Source of the DNA: Butyrivibrio sp. YAB3001
GTDB taxonomy: Bacteria; Bacillota; Clostridia; Lachnospirales; Lachnospiraceae
Length of the DNA: 64,000 bases
Assembly: GCF_900112195.1 (NCBI RefSeq)
Contig: NZ_FOKR01000006.1
Span: forward strand, 179,517-243,516
Direction of reading: 5' to 3'
Positions 17,494-29,372 of this stretch are shown here, piece after piece; the first letter of the stretch is position 1; the number at the start of each line of letters is the position of its first letter. The position numbers and the translations under genes were made by a program. Below the pieces are notes generated by a model, which saw nothing but the letters and a program-made list of their open reading frames with translations, was not told the DNA's origin and ran no database searches.

Positions 17494-19434
17494 TTATTCA
17501 TCATTCCTGACTTCACAATATGCCAGAAGTTCTCTTTTGGTTATTGGCCTTGAAAAGAAATACCCTTGAAGATAATCAACTCCGAGCGCTTTAAGCTTCT
17601 CGACATGTTCTTTCGTCTCTACGCCTTCTACAAGAATTTTTCTCTTCATCTGCTTGATCATATGGACACAGTTTTCCAATATAATCTGTCCAAGTTCGCT
17701 CTTTTCAGCATCCCACAGGATACTCTTATCTATTTTTACTATATCAAAGTCAAGTTCAAAGAGAGAATGCATATTTGAATAGCCGGTTCCATAATCATCC
17801 ATAGAGAAAAGAAATCCGTTTTCTTTAAGTTCTTTTACCACATTGCTAAGAAGCTCATAATCACTTGCAGAAACAGACTCTGTTATCTCAAAATTTATCC
17901 ATGACTTATCTATACCAAAGCTGTTTACAATATCCAAAATATGCTTAACAAAATCCTTCTGCATGCACTGAAGCACAGAGAGATTTACATTTACGCAGTC
18001 CATTCCAAGCCTTTTTGCTTCGCCGCTCTGTATGAATCTGCATACTTCTTTTAACACAAAATCATCTATATCATTTATATATCCTGTCTGCTCAGCTATC
18101 GGAATGAACTCATCGGGATAAAGGTCTCCAAGGACCGCATCATGGAGCCTTATAAGTGCCTCTGCCCCATGGAGTTTCAGCCCATCAACACAGTGAGTTG
18201 GCTGATAATATACTTCATAGTTATTGTGACTTAGTCCCTCCGAAACCGCTGATTCAACAGCTCCACGCCTTATAAGGAACTTTAGATCATCACCGGAGAT
18301 TATCCTGTTCTCCATCTCTTTTGGCATAGGAGAATCCACCATGTAAAAGAGATTTCCAAGGGTATGTACATTCTTGGGCACCTCTGCCGTAAGTATCACA
18401 GAAGAGAGCTTGATCGGCACCCCACGGATTTTCCAGGAATCCTCAAAACGGTCATGAATCCTCCTTGCAATTCCCATGGTTTCTATTTCAGTTACTTTTT
18501 TATTATCATCCTCCAAAAGAAGGAGCATTGTATCAGTAGCTGCATGGTAAATGCGGTATCTTGGAACAATTGTCTTTAAATAATCGCTTATTACCCTGAC
18601 TATCTCATCTGTATTTGATAACTTGGTAATTCTTCCCATGATATCCATGTTCAGGATTTTGAGGCAGACTACATGGAAAATCTTTCTCTTTATGAGCAGG
18701 TGATTGGCATCCATCATAAGAGCATTTCTGTTGTAGACGCCAATAGCTGAATCCAGCCTGTCATCTTCATTTTCCACCGAAAGCATCACGCCGACAAGCG
18801 CCAGCGCTTCTCCAAACAGTTCAGTCTTTATATCTATGATTATCAGCTGGATTATTACTCCTATAAGTGTGATTATAAAGAAATATACCAGTGACCAGCG
18901 TCTTCTCCTTGTCAGCGCATTCCATGAAAGCATCAGATTGCAAAATGCCACAACAAAATATGTCAGCGCAATGATATAAAGCACCAGTTCAGCCCAATTC
19001 CTGTAAAACATCAGATTTTTGTCAAAATAATAAACAAAATGCGTGATTGGATTTGTCACCACCAATACCACAGACAGAACAAATGGCGCAAGACACATCT
19101 TCTTTAAGAACACTGTTTTCTCACAAAAAGCCCCATTCACTGTCATAACATAATAAAAAAGTCCCGGAGCCAGCGCCGTATGAACCAGGAAGTACAAGAA
19201 TTGTGACACAAACATCAGGTATTTTAATTGGGGGAAATATCTAGTGTACGACTCAAATATCTCATAGCAAAGACATGTCGCCGAATTGATAAGGACAACA
19301 TAATTCATGAAAAGAAAAATATGATTTTGGGCCAGATCGGTCCGTTTCTGAAGTTTCGTATAAACAATAGAAGTCAAGGAAACAATCATAGCCGAACAAA
19401 AGAATGCTACATGAAAAAGATTACCGTATGCCAT
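17494..19434 (-). CDS. Membrane-anchored c-di-GMP phosphodiesterase (EAL domain) with degenerate GGDEF
   Basis: 646 residues from the chosen start. The first 220 or so hold about seven membrane helices in a sensor-like arrangement. A GGDEF-like segment (about 230-395) lacks the GGDEF signature and is presumably inactive. The EAL domain starts with EALIR at residue 425 and keeps NVNLS, EITES, DDYGTGYSN, VKIDKS, EGVET and QGYFFSRP, the metal and catalytic residues of active phosphodiesterases. It should hydrolyse c-di-GMP to pGpG. I prefer ATG 19432-19434 (GAGGG 7 nt upstream) to the GTG nine codons earlier. Confidence 0.9.
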   Translation of the reverse strand: MAYGNLFHVAFFCSAMIVSLTSIVYTKLQKRTDLAQNHIFLFMNYVVLINSATCLCYEIFESYTRYFPQLKYLMFVSQFLYFLVHTALAPGLFYYVMTVNGAFCEKTVFLKKMCLAPFVLSVVLVVTNPITHFVYYFDKNLMFYRNWAELVLYIIALTYFVVAFCNLMLSWNALTRRRRWSLVYFFIITLIGVIIQLIIIDIKTELFGEALALVGVMLSVENEDDRLDSAIGVYNRNALMMDANHLLIKRKIFHVVCLKILNMDIMGRITKLSNTDEIVRVISDYLKTIVPRYRIYHAATDTMLLLLEDDNKKVTEIETMGIARRIHDRFEDSWKIRGVPIKLSSVILTAEVPKNVHTLGNLFYMVDSPMPKEMENRIISGDDLKFLIRRGAVESAVSEGLSHNNYEVYYQPTHCVDGLKLHGAEALIRLHDAVLGDLYPDEFIPIAEQTGYINDIDDFVLKEVCRFIQSGEAKRLGMDCVNVNLSVLQCMQKDFVKHILDIVNSFGIDKSWINFEITESVSASDYELLSNVVKELKENGFLFSMDDYGTGYSNMHSLFELDFDIVKIDKSILWDAEKSELGQIILENCVHMIKQMKRKILVEGVETKEHVEKLKALGVDYLQGYFFSRPITKRELLAYCEVRNDE

Positions 19435-19521
19435 CTCATTACCCTCACTTGAATGAAACACAATGGTTCAGCTATCATTATAACATTTCCTTATATTCGT
19501 TAAAATAGTAAACAAAATAAA

Positions 19522-19568
19522 ACGAAGGATTGTTTTCCTGTTACAATTAACAGACGACAATCCTTCGT
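19522..19568 (-). terminator. Terminator of the ATP synthase operon
   Basis: Perfect 12-bp stem (ACGAAGGATTGT / ACAATCCTTCGT) with an inner CTGTTA/TAACAG pair, followed on the minus strand by TTTTATTTT. It lies 25 bp past the atpC stop. Confidence 0.9.
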
Positions 19569-19592
19569 CATATTGTTTTTATAGTCTCATCT

Positions 19593-20015
19593 TTACTGAA
19601 GATGATGATCCTGTCCGGAGGAACCGAGTCTTACAAGTGCTCTGTAGAGCTTTGCCTCGGCGCGGATTCTTGCTTCCTTGTCAAGCATGTTATCCTTTAA
19701 CCTCTCTTCTGCTCTTGCTTTAGCAGCTTTAGCACGCTCTACGTCGATATCTTCGCTCCATTCCCATGTTGTAGGAAGAACTCTGACCTCTCCGTTCATA
19801 ACCGAGAGCATTCCACCGATACAGGCTGCTTTTCTTTCCTGGCCGTCGCCCATGGTCACCTTGGCAGTGCCCATTCCGATAGCTGTACAATAATTGGTAT
19901 GACGAGCAAGTATCTCTACATCACCATCTATTGTTCTTAGCAATATCTTTTGGACATCTCCCTCATATTCGAGACCATCTAGGGACACAACCTGTAAATG
20001 ATATGTTGAAGCCAT
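19593..20015 (-). CDS. atpC: F1Fo ATP synthase epsilon subunit
   Basis: 140 residues. N-terminal beta-sandwich (YHLQVVSLDGLEYEGDVQKI, GDVEILARHTNYCTAIG) and C-terminal two-helix hairpin rich in Ala, Glu and Arg (RAKAAKARAEERL). Central-stalk subunit that couples rotation and can inhibit ATP hydrolysis. Last gene of the operon, 28 bp after atpD. Confidence 0.96.
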   Translation of the reverse strand: MASTYHLQVVSLDGLEYEGDVQKILLRTIDGDVEILARHTNYCTAIGMGTAKVTMGDGQERKAACIGGMLSVMNGEVRVLPTTWEWSEDIDVERAKAAKARAEERLKDNMLDKEARIRAEAKLYRALVRLGSSGQDHHLQ

Positions 20016-20043
20016 ATTGTGTGTGCTCCTTTACCCTAAATCA

Positions 20044-22324
<2,281 letters not shown>

Positions 22325-22336
22325 TATTTACCCTCC

Positions 22337-23857
22337 TTATTTGCTCTTGAGAAACTTATCAGTATATGCGTTCAAAGCTTCTTTTAACTTATTCTCAGTT
22401 TCTGCTTCAAGCTTACCTGTCTCACGAATTTCAGTCATAGCTGCAATTCCGGAAGGGTTATGATCAAGGAATTCATAAAGACCAGCCTCGTATTCAGCTA
22501 CGTCTGTTGCCTCGATCTTCATCAGGATATTATTGACAACGGCATAAAGAATAGCAACCTGCTTTTCAACAGGAACAGGCTGATTCTTGTCCTGCTTAAG
22601 AACTTCAACGATACGTTCGCCCTGTGCAAGACGTGCCTTTGTATCTTCATCAAGGTCTGAACCAAACTGTGCGAAACTCTGCAGTTCACGATACTGTGAA
22701 TAAACAAGCTTCAATGTTCCGGCAACCTTCTTCATCGCCTTGATCTGCGCATTACCACCAACTCGGGATACTGAGATACCAGGGTTAACCGCCGGCATGA
22801 TTCCTGAGTGGAAAAGCTCTGTCTCAAGGAATATCTGTCCATCAGTGATAGAAATAACGTTTGTAGGAATGTAAGCTGATACATCACCTGCCTGTGTCTC
22901 GATAATAGGAAGGGCTGTAAGTGATCCGCCGCCATTCTCATCTGATAATTTAGCTGCTCTTTCAAGAAGTCTTGAATGCAGATAGAATACGTCTCCAGGA
23001 TATGCCTCACGTCCCGGTGGTCTTCTGATAAGAAGGGACAGTGCACGGTATGCTACAGCGTGCTTTGACAAGTCGTCGTAGATACAAAGTACATGTTTTC
23101 CCTTATTCATGAAGTACTCACCCATAGCACAGCCTGTGTATGGAGAAATATACTGAAGTGGGCTAGGTTCTGAAGCTGTAGCAGCTACTACGATTGTGTA
23201 GTCCATAGCTCCACCCTTTTTAAGGTCTTCAACAAGAGCTGTTACTGTTGAACGTTTCTGTCCAATAGCAACATAGATACAGATAACATCTTTACCCTTC
23301 TGGTTAAGGATAGTATCAATGGCAATTGTTGTTTTACCAGTCTGTCTGTCGCCGATAATAAGCTCACGCTGTCCTCTTCCGATAGGGATCATGGAGTCAA
23401 TCGCCTTGATACCTGTCTGAAGTGGCTCCTTAACCGGCTGTCTGGCAATAATACCAGGCGCAGGAGACTCAACTGGTCTATATTCTGATGATTCTATCGG
23501 GCCCTGACCATCGATTGGCTGTCCGATAGCATTTACAACACGTCCGATCATTTTTTCACCTACAGGAACAGAAACAACTCTTCCTGTACGTTTTACGGTC
23601 TGTCCTTCGCTGATACCTACATCTTCGCCGAACAATACCGCGGATACTACTGTTTCCTCGAGGTTCTGAGCCATTCCGAATGTACCATTCTCAAATTCCA
23701 AAAGCTCACCCGACATACAATTTAACAGTCCGCTTACTCTGGCAATACCATCACCAACAGTTAAAACTGTACCGGTCTCGTTCTGGATAATTGCATTCTG
23801 ATAATTCTTTATCTGGCTTCGAATGACCTCGGATATTTTTTCTGGTTTTAGTTCCAT
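22337..23857 (-). CDS. atpA: F1Fo ATP synthase alpha subunit
   Basis: 506 residues. P-loop GDRQTGKT near residue 170, the alpha-subunit signature [14 protein letters not shown] and the N-terminal [16 protein letters not shown] are present. It forms the non-catalytic nucleotide sites of F1. ATG follows CGGAGGATGAT. Spaced 24 bp from atpH. Confidence 0.98.
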   Translation of the reverse strand: MELKPEKISEVIRSQIKNYQNAIIQNETGTVLTVGDGIARVSGLLNCMSGELLEFENGTFGMAQNLEETVVSAVLFGEDVGISEGQTVKRTGRVVSVPVGEKMIGRVVNAIGQPIDGQGPIESSEYRPVESPAPGIIARQPVKEPLQTGIKAIDSMIPIGRGQRELIIGDRQTGKTTIAIDTILNQKGKDVICIYVAIGQKRSTVTALVEDLKKGGAMDYTIVVAATASEPSPLQYISPYTGCAMGEYFMNKGKHVLCIYDDLSKHAVAYRALSLLIRRPPGREAYPGDVFYLHSRLLERAAKLSDENGGGSLTALPIIETQAGDVSAYIPTNVISITDGQIFLETELFHSGIMPAVNPGISVSRVGGNAQIKAMKKVAGTLKLVYSQYRELQSFAQFGSDLDEDTKARLAQGERIVEVLKQDKNQPVPVEKQVAILYAVVNNILMKIEATDVAEYEAGLYEFLDHNPSGIAAMTEIRETGKLEAETENKLKEALNAYTDKFLKSK

Positions 23858-23881
23858 ATCATCCTCCGACGTTAAATTATT

Positions 23882-24421
23882 TTATAATACTACCTCGTCG
23901 ACTCGTCTGCGAAGCTCGGATAACCTGCCCTTGACTGTTCCATCAAAGAGCTGTCCCTCAAGATCTACTCTTACGCCTCCAAGGACATTTGCGTCCACTT
24001 TCTGCTCTAAAAGTATCTTTTTACCGCTGATTTTTTCAAGTTTCTCACTAAGTCCGGCCAACTGGGAATCGCTTAGCTTAACCGCTGTGGTTACTAGTGC
24101 ATCCGCAATTCCATGCGCATCGTTGTAACTCTTTCTAAAGCGCTTGTAACAAGCTGAAAACTCTCGAAGGAGCCCTTTCTCTATCAGAATCTTGATAAAA
24201 TTCATAAGGTATGGCTGCAAGCTTCCGTCAAAAGCCTTGTCCACAAGCTGCAGTCTCTCATTCTTTGGGACTGAGGGTTCCGAAAGAAGTGTTACATAAT
24301 CGGGATTATCCTTGAAGATTCCCTTCACAACTTCCATTTCGCCCAGTATTTCATCCGTTAGGTTCTCTTCCGCTGCCAGATCATATAGGCTCTGCCCATA
24401 AAGATCTCCAGCTTTACTCAT
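23882..24421 (-). CDS. atpH: F1Fo ATP synthase delta subunit
   Basis: 179 residues. N-terminal helical bundle (GDLYGQSLYDLAAEENL) and C-terminal domain with the family motif VLGGVRVDLEGQLFDGTV-like ending. It links the peripheral stalk to the top of F1. 28 bp after atpF. Confidence 0.95.
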   Translation of the reverse strand: MSKAGDLYGQSLYDLAAEENLTDEILGEMEVVKGIFKDNPDYVTLLSEPSVPKNERLQLVDKAFDGSLQPYLMNFIKILIEKGLLREFSACYKRFRKSYNDAHGIADALVTTAVKLSDSQLAGLSEKLEKISGKKILLEQKVDANVLGGVRVDLEGQLFDGTVKGRLSELRRRVDEVVL

Positions 24422-24449
24422 GATTACCTATACCTCTTTTCTTCTAACT

Positions 24450-24986
24450 TCATGCTCCGACTTTACTGATAAAGTCATCAATAAGCTTTTTATGATCGGC
24501 TTCGTTGATTTCCTTCTCAACTACCTTTCCTGCAATATCCATTGCGAGAGAACCGATCTCATCTTTAGCCTCATTAACAGCCTTCTTCTTCTCCTGTTCA
24601 ATATCAGCAGCAGCTCTTGCTTTGATACCAGCTGCCTCTTCCTGTGCCTCGCGCACCAATGTATCTGCCTTAACCTGAGCAGCTTTCTGTGCATCAGACA
24701 CAATCTGCGCAGCTTCTGCATGAGCATTTGTCAGACTGCTTTCATACTGTTCTTTGAGAGAGTCGGCTTCATTCTGGGCTTCTCTTGCCTCACGGATCGT
24801 CTTATCAGCCAGTTTGCTTCTCTTTTCAAGGATTTCATTTATTGGCTTGAAAAGAAATTTCTTTATCAGGAAAACCTGAATGAACAGGTTGATGATCTGA
24901 ATGATAAACGTCCAGGGCACTAGTGTTACCAGTTCCTGCGTATCTTTAGCCTCCGCAGTTAACAACATTAGAGCCTGTATATCCAT
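24450..24986 (-). CDS. atpF: F1Fo ATP synthase b subunit
   Basis: 178 residues. A single N-terminal membrane helix (residues about 22-42) is followed by the conserved KPINEILEKRSKLADKTI and a long Ala/Glu/Lys-rich coiled coil that dimerises as the peripheral stalk. ATG follows AAGGAGAG. Confidence 0.96.
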   Translation of the reverse strand: MDIQALMLLTAEAKDTQELVTLVPWTFIIQIINLFIQVFLIKKFLFKPINEILEKRSKLADKTIREAREAQNEADSLKEQYESSLTNAHAEAAQIVSDAQKAAQVKADTLVREAQEEAAGIKARAAADIEQEKKKAVNEAKDEIGSLAMDIAGKVVEKEINEADHKKLIDDFISKVGA

Positions 24987-25014
24987 AATGGTCTCTCCTT
25001 TTTAATAAAAACAA

Positions 25015-25344
<330 letters not shown>

Positions 25345-25415
25345 TCAAAATACACATACACGCATGTACTTTGGATACTATGAATTCCTTTATTACTCAT
25401 ATTCAATTTTTAGTC

Positions 25416-26183
25416 TTATTCCTCAGCTGCGTTAGCGATATACATAACAGTCAGCATACAGAAAATGAATGCCTGCATACAGCCAGAGAACCAGTCAAAA
25501 TACACACCGGTCACAGCAGGGATACCAATTCCCAGGATTGGAATGTTGGAAAGGAAATTTCCAACCGCTCCGGGAATAAGTCCGAAAATTGCTGCTGATG
25601 CAAGACCTAATGCCCAGTAAATAAGTCCGTCGATAACTACACCGGAAAGAATATTTCCGAAGTGACGGCAAGCCATACTTACAGGTGTTGCCAACTCTGA
25701 CAGAATATTGAATGGTGTCATAACAGCTATAGGCGTTGTGAATCCCTTCAAATATCCGCCAAATCCATTGGTCTTAATCTTGGTGGCAGTGATCATTATG
25801 AAAACAACTACTGCCCAGGCCGCTTCTGTTGATAGGTCTGCTGTTGGACTTCGCAGTCCTATAAGGCTTATAAGGTTTGATACCACACTCGTTGCAAAGA
25901 GCGCTGAAACAAATGGAATCAGCTTATCAAACTTATTACCTCCTGTGTTGTTACGAACAAAATTGTTGCCCGTTTCAACCAGCATTTCCGCAAAAGCCTG
26001 TCTTTTCGAAATGTTCTCGATCTTAAGATCTCTTGTCAGGAATATACACAGACCTGTGATTATCGCCATGACGATCCAGCTTACAATAAGCGTCTCTGTC
26101 AGTTTGAAATCACCCAAAATCGGTATGCCCGTATGAATGGTCGTGTATATCTGCGCATAATCGACTTCGAAGCTACTATTCAT
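25416..26183 (-). CDS. atpB: F1Fo ATP synthase a subunit
   Basis: 255 residues from MNSSFEVDYAQ. Five or six membrane helices. The essential Arg is probably in PVSMACRHFGNILSG, and the C-terminal helix pair ends FIFCMLTVMYIANAAEE. It is the stator half-channel facing the c ring. The frame is open 27 codons further upstream. I prefer ATG 26181-26183 because the upstream part overlaps atpI, though AGGAGG is 14 nt away and GAAGG is closer. A 119-bp gap separates it from atpE. Confidence 0.93.
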   Translation of the reverse strand: MNSSFEVDYAQIYTTIHTGIPILGDFKLTETLIVSWIVMAIITGLCIFLTRDLKIENISKRQAFAEMLVETGNNFVRNNTGGNKFDKLIPFVSALFATSVVSNLISLIGLRSPTADLSTEAAWAVVVFIMITATKIKTNGFGGYLKGFTTPIAVMTPFNILSELATPVSMACRHFGNILSGVVIDGLIYWALGLASAAIFGLIPGAVGNFLSNIPILGIGIPAVTGVYFDWFSGCMQAFIFCMLTVMYIANAAEE

Positions 26184-26193
26184 GCTTTCGCCT

Positions 26194-26625
26194 TCAACCT
26201 CCTTTCCCCGCAGACAATATTCCGCGTAGTTTAATGGTAAAGCTCGGTAAAAACAGCGGAACAATGCCCGCCACCAGATTAAAAACTGGAACTACTATAG
26301 CCAGTATCCCCCATACAAACTGAAGCATGGTACGATACCTGTAGCTCACACCCATTGTCTTCCTGGCTCTCTCCTCATCTTCAATTGAAGCTACCTTTTG
26401 AACGGTAAGAGCCATCCAGAAGAAATTGCCCACAGCAACCAGAAAACCACCTATTCCACCTAGAATAACTTTATAATCAAATGGAACTCCGAGATTAAAT
26501 GGTGCATCCTCCGGAATCACCATGTGCAATACAAAAAACACTAAAAACATTACAAGCACGCCAATACCTGTGCCAACTGCGATATTTATTGTCTCTTTTT
26601 TTACTGCATCCTGTAACTTAGCCAT
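26194..26625 (-). CDS. ATP synthase subunit I-like membrane protein
   Basis: 143 residues from MAKLQDAVKKET, with four hydrophobic segments. It occupies the atpI position directly before atpB, 10 bp away. AtpI-type proteins assist assembly of the c ring in Na+ and H+ ATP synthases, and its placement supports that role here. Start ATG 26623-26625 has GGGAG 9 nt upstream. Sequence similarity within this family is low, so the call rests mainly on position and topology. Confidence 0.8.
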   Translation of the reverse strand: MAKLQDAVKKETINIAVGTGIGVLVMFLVFFVLHMVIPEDAPFNLGVPFDYKVILGGIGGFLVAVGNFFWMALTVQKVASIEDEERARKTMGVSYRYRTMLQFVWGILAIVVPVFNLVAGIVPLFLPSFTIKLRGILSAGKGG

Positions 26626-26687
26626 AGAAACATTCTCCCAACAATACGCCAAAATTCCCCAAGGTCTACACTAATCAGGCATTACAT

Positions 26688-26966
26688 CTAAAAATGTCTG
26701 TTAAAATAAACCTCATGGGAATCTTTTTCTTTTTTCTTTTTCTCTTCCTTGTGAATAACTGACAGATAAACCTTATAAGCGGTCATCATAGAACTTCCGA
26801 GCCCCAGTATAAATCCCGGTATATACACCCATGCACCAACAGAAAGTCTGCTGCACAGAAGGTAACAGCCAAAAAGGCATAGAAGCAGCGGCATGAGAAG
26901 TGACAAACCCAGCTGTCCAACCATTGCAAACTGACCAATTATCTGAGACATTCTCTTTATCTGCAT
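26688..26966 (-). CDS. AtpZ/AtpI-like two-helix membrane protein, first gene of the atp operon
   Basis: 92 residues from MQIKRMSQIIGQF. It has two membrane helices and a highly charged C-terminus (KEEKKKKEKD). The GQLGLSLLMPLLLCLFGCYL block and the glycine-rich second helix (PGFILGLGSSMMTAYKVYL) fit AtpZ, often found before atpI. The start is uncertain: AAGGAG lies 14 nt before this ATG. An ATG 19 codons upstream (27023) lacks any ribosome binding site. Confidence 0.75.
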   Translation of the reverse strand: MQIKRMSQIIGQFAMVGQLGLSLLMPLLLCLFGCYLLCSRLSVGAWVYIPGFILGLGSSMMTAYKVYLSVIHKEEKKKKEKDSHEVYFNRHF

Positions 26967-27112
26967 CTGGTTTTTATACGCTCCTTCCTTGTCACAATGA
27001 TAAAAAACCTTTGAACACAGCATGATTACTGCGCGCCGCTTTCTGTCTACTTTGTTATTTGTCGAACTTTACACAAATAATCACTCATAAGCGCAAATTA
27101 ACATTACAAAGC

Positions 27113-27121
27113 AGTATAACA
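27113..27121 (-). promoter_or_regulatory. Probable extended -10 promoter of the atp operon
   Basis: TGTTATACT on the minus strand fits an extended -10 (TGn plus TATACT). The -35 region 17 bp further back is A-rich and not consensus. It lies about 150 bp before the first atp gene. Confidence 0.4.
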
Positions 27122-27203
27122 ACTTAATAATACACTTTTTACTCACTTTCTACAACTAATGTTAGACTATTTTATATTATTTCGTTATTTATGTAACAAA
27201 AGA

Positions 27204-27240
27204 AAGAAGCCGCATGATTACTGGAATCATACAGCTTCTT
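27204..27240 (-). terminator. Hairpin after aspS, probable terminator
   Basis: AAGAAGC/GCTTCTT arms with an inner ATGATT/AATCAT pair. The minus strand continues TTCTTTCTTTTG, an imperfect U-tract. It lies about 145 bp beyond the aspS stop. The 27024-27384 gap otherwise holds only the atp promoter. Confidence 0.55.
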
Positions 27241-27359
27241 ACTTATATTTTTATAAAAGTTTTATCAAAATTTCGCTCATCTATGGCCGTATATAGCCGA
27301 ACAAACAAGCATCTTATAATTGACGAATTTTATATTGAATAATGCACTCACTACTGAAT

Positions 27360-27388
27360 CATTTTTGTCTGAACAGTATCGTTTTTAT
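27360..27388 (-). repeat. Copy 1 of a short motif found at two gene 3' ends
   Basis: CATTTTTGTCTGAACAG (17 bp) followed by a similar tail, located at the end of aspS. An identical 17-mer with a related tail sits at 43170-43198, at the end of the AAA-ATPase gene. Confidence 0.4.
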
Positions 27389-29226
27389 TCTTCTGTCTTG
27401 GCAGTCACAGCGATGTGCAATTCCTCAAGCTGCTTGTCTGTAACGTAGCCAGGTGCGCCCATCATAACGTCTGCTGCATTCTTGTTCATAGGGAACGGAA
27501 TGATCTCACGGATTGATTCCTCACCTGCAAGAAGCATAACCATACGGTCTACACCGGGAGCAATACCTGCGTGTGGCGGAGCACCGTAGCAGAACGCATT
27601 ATACATAGCAGGGAACTTAGCCTTAACATCCTCTTCACCAAGACGAACCATCTCAAATGCCTTGATCATGATCTCAGGATCATGGTTACGAACAGCGCCT
27701 GATGAAAGCTCGATACCATTTACTACAAGGTCGTACTGGTCAGCAGTAATTGAAAGAGGGTCAATCTCTCCTCTCTCTGCCTTAAGAAGTGTCTCAAGAC
27801 CACCTGATGGCATTGAAAATGGGTTATGACAGAACTCAAGCTCGCCTGACTCTTCACCAATCTCATACATAGGGAAGTCTACAATCCAGCAGAACTCATA
27901 TTTCTCTTTATCCATATGTCCCGGAACAGCTGCGCCAAATGTCTTAACAATAACGCCTGCTGTTTTCTGCGCTGCAGAAAGCTTACCGCTTGAAAGAACA
28001 ACAAGGTCTCCGCTCTTAAGTGAAAGTGCTGAAACAACTGCATCCTTGATAGGAGCTACAAACTTGGAGATGCCTCCAACAAGTTCTCCATTCTCATCCA
28101 TTCTAAACCAGTAAGGCTTATTGCCTGCCTGAACTTCAACATCAGCAATTGTCTTGTCGATGAACTTACGGCTCTCCTTAAAGTCTGAAACAACAACAGC
28201 CTTGATTCTAACGCCTGTTGCATCTCCTTCCTTAAGTGCCCCTTCGCTGTTATCAGCCATTTCTTTTGATACAGTTGAAGCAAATGGTCCAAAGCCGCAA
28301 TCCTTAAGAGTATCTGTAACATCCTGTACTGTAAGGTCAATTCTAAGATCCGGCTTATCAGAACCGTATTTCTCCATTGCCTCAAGGTAAGGAATTCTTG
28401 TAAATGGAGCCTTTGATGCACGATTATATGTGCCAAACTTCTCAAATACAGGTGGAAGCACATCTTCACAAACTGAGAATACATCCTCCTGTGTTGCAAA
28501 AGCCATCTCCATGTCAAGCTGATAGAATTCTCCCGGGCTTCTGTCTCCTCTTGCATCCTCATCTCTGAAACAAGGTGCAATCTGGAAATAACGGTCAAAT
28601 CCTGCTGTCATAAGAAGCTGCTTAAACTGCTGTGGTGCCTGAGGAAGAGCATAGAACTTGCCCGGATGTTTTCTTGCAGGTACAAGATAGTCTCTTGCTC
28701 CTTCAGGTGATGATGCTGTAAGGATAGGAGTTGTGATCTCCATGAATCCATGCTCAGTCATAGCCTGACGAAGTGCAGAAATAACATTGCATCTAAGGAT
28801 AATATTCTTTTTAACCTCAGGATTTCTAAGATCAAGATAACGATATTTAAGACGGGCTGTCTCATCAGCTTCTCTTGAATGATTAATTTCAAAAGGAAGC
28901 TCATTGTAACGGCATCTGCCAAGAACTGTTATTGACTCAGGAACAACCTCAATATCACCGGTTGCCTGTTTAGGGTTCTTGGAACTTCTCTCCCTTACAA
29001 CGCCCTTTACTGAAATAGTAGATTCCTTATTGATGGCCTTTGCATTCTTAACCATCTCTTCAGTTTCAAGAACAATCTGTGTTGTGCCATAGAAGTCACG
29101 AAGAACAACAAATCCAAGTCCGCTTCCGACTTCACGCATATTTTCAAGCCAGCCTACAAGTGTAACGCTCTCACCGGCATTCTCAATGCGCAGCTCACCA
29201 CAGTTATGTGTACGTGATTGCATCAT
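27385..29226 (-). CDS. aspS: Aspartyl-tRNA synthetase, bacterial type
   Basis: 613 residues, class II. N-terminal OB fold for anticodon binding (VTLVGWLENMREVGSGLGF), motif 2 region QIAPCFRDEDARGDRSPGEF, the bacterial GAD insertion domain (about 300-420) and motif 3 GVDRMVMLLAGEESIREII. The full catalytic set looks intact. ATG at 29224-29226 follows GGAG, with a second ATG next to it. It stands alone between two terminators. Confidence 0.97.
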   Translation of the reverse strand: MMQSRTHNCGELRIENAGESVTLVGWLENMREVGSGLGFVVLRDFYGTTQIVLETEEMVKNAKAINKESTISVKGVVRERSSKNPKQATGDIEVVPESITVLGRCRYNELPFEINHSREADETARLKYRYLDLRNPEVKKNIILRCNVISALRQAMTEHGFMEITTPILTASSPEGARDYLVPARKHPGKFYALPQAPQQFKQLLMTAGFDRYFQIAPCFRDEDARGDRSPGEFYQLDMEMAFATQEDVFSVCEDVLPPVFEKFGTYNRASKAPFTRIPYLEAMEKYGSDKPDLRIDLTVQDVTDTLKDCGFGPFASTVSKEMADNSEGALKEGDATGVRIKAVVVSDFKESRKFIDKTIADVEVQAGNKPYWFRMDENGELVGGISKFVAPIKDAVVSALSLKSGDLVVLSSGKLSAAQKTAGVIVKTFGAAVPGHMDKEKYEFCWIVDFPMYEIGEESGELEFCHNPFSMPSGGLETLLKAERGEIDPLSITADQYDLVVNGIELSSGAVRNHDPEIMIKAFEMVRLGEEDVKAKFPAMYNAFCYGAPPHAGIAPGVDRMVMLLAGEESIREIIPFPMNKNAADVMMGAPGYVTDKQLEELHIAVTAKTEE

Positions 29227-29284
29227 AGTAATACTCCATTCTAAATAATTCGTTGTTAAATTATTATTTATCTACTCAAAAAAA

Positions 29285-29322
29285 TTTGCGTGGTATCGAC
29301 TATTAATCTGATACCACGCAAA
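29285..29322 (-). terminator. Terminator of the KPVIYLYP secreted-protein gene
   Basis: Perfect 13-bp stem (TTTGCGTGGTATC / GATACCACGCAAA) with a 12-nt loop, followed on the minus strand by ATTTTTTT. About 50 bp past the stop. Confidence 0.9.
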
Positions 29323-29372
29323 ACATTTTAAATCATCACTTAATCAGTTGCAAGTAATAATTCAATTTCTTA

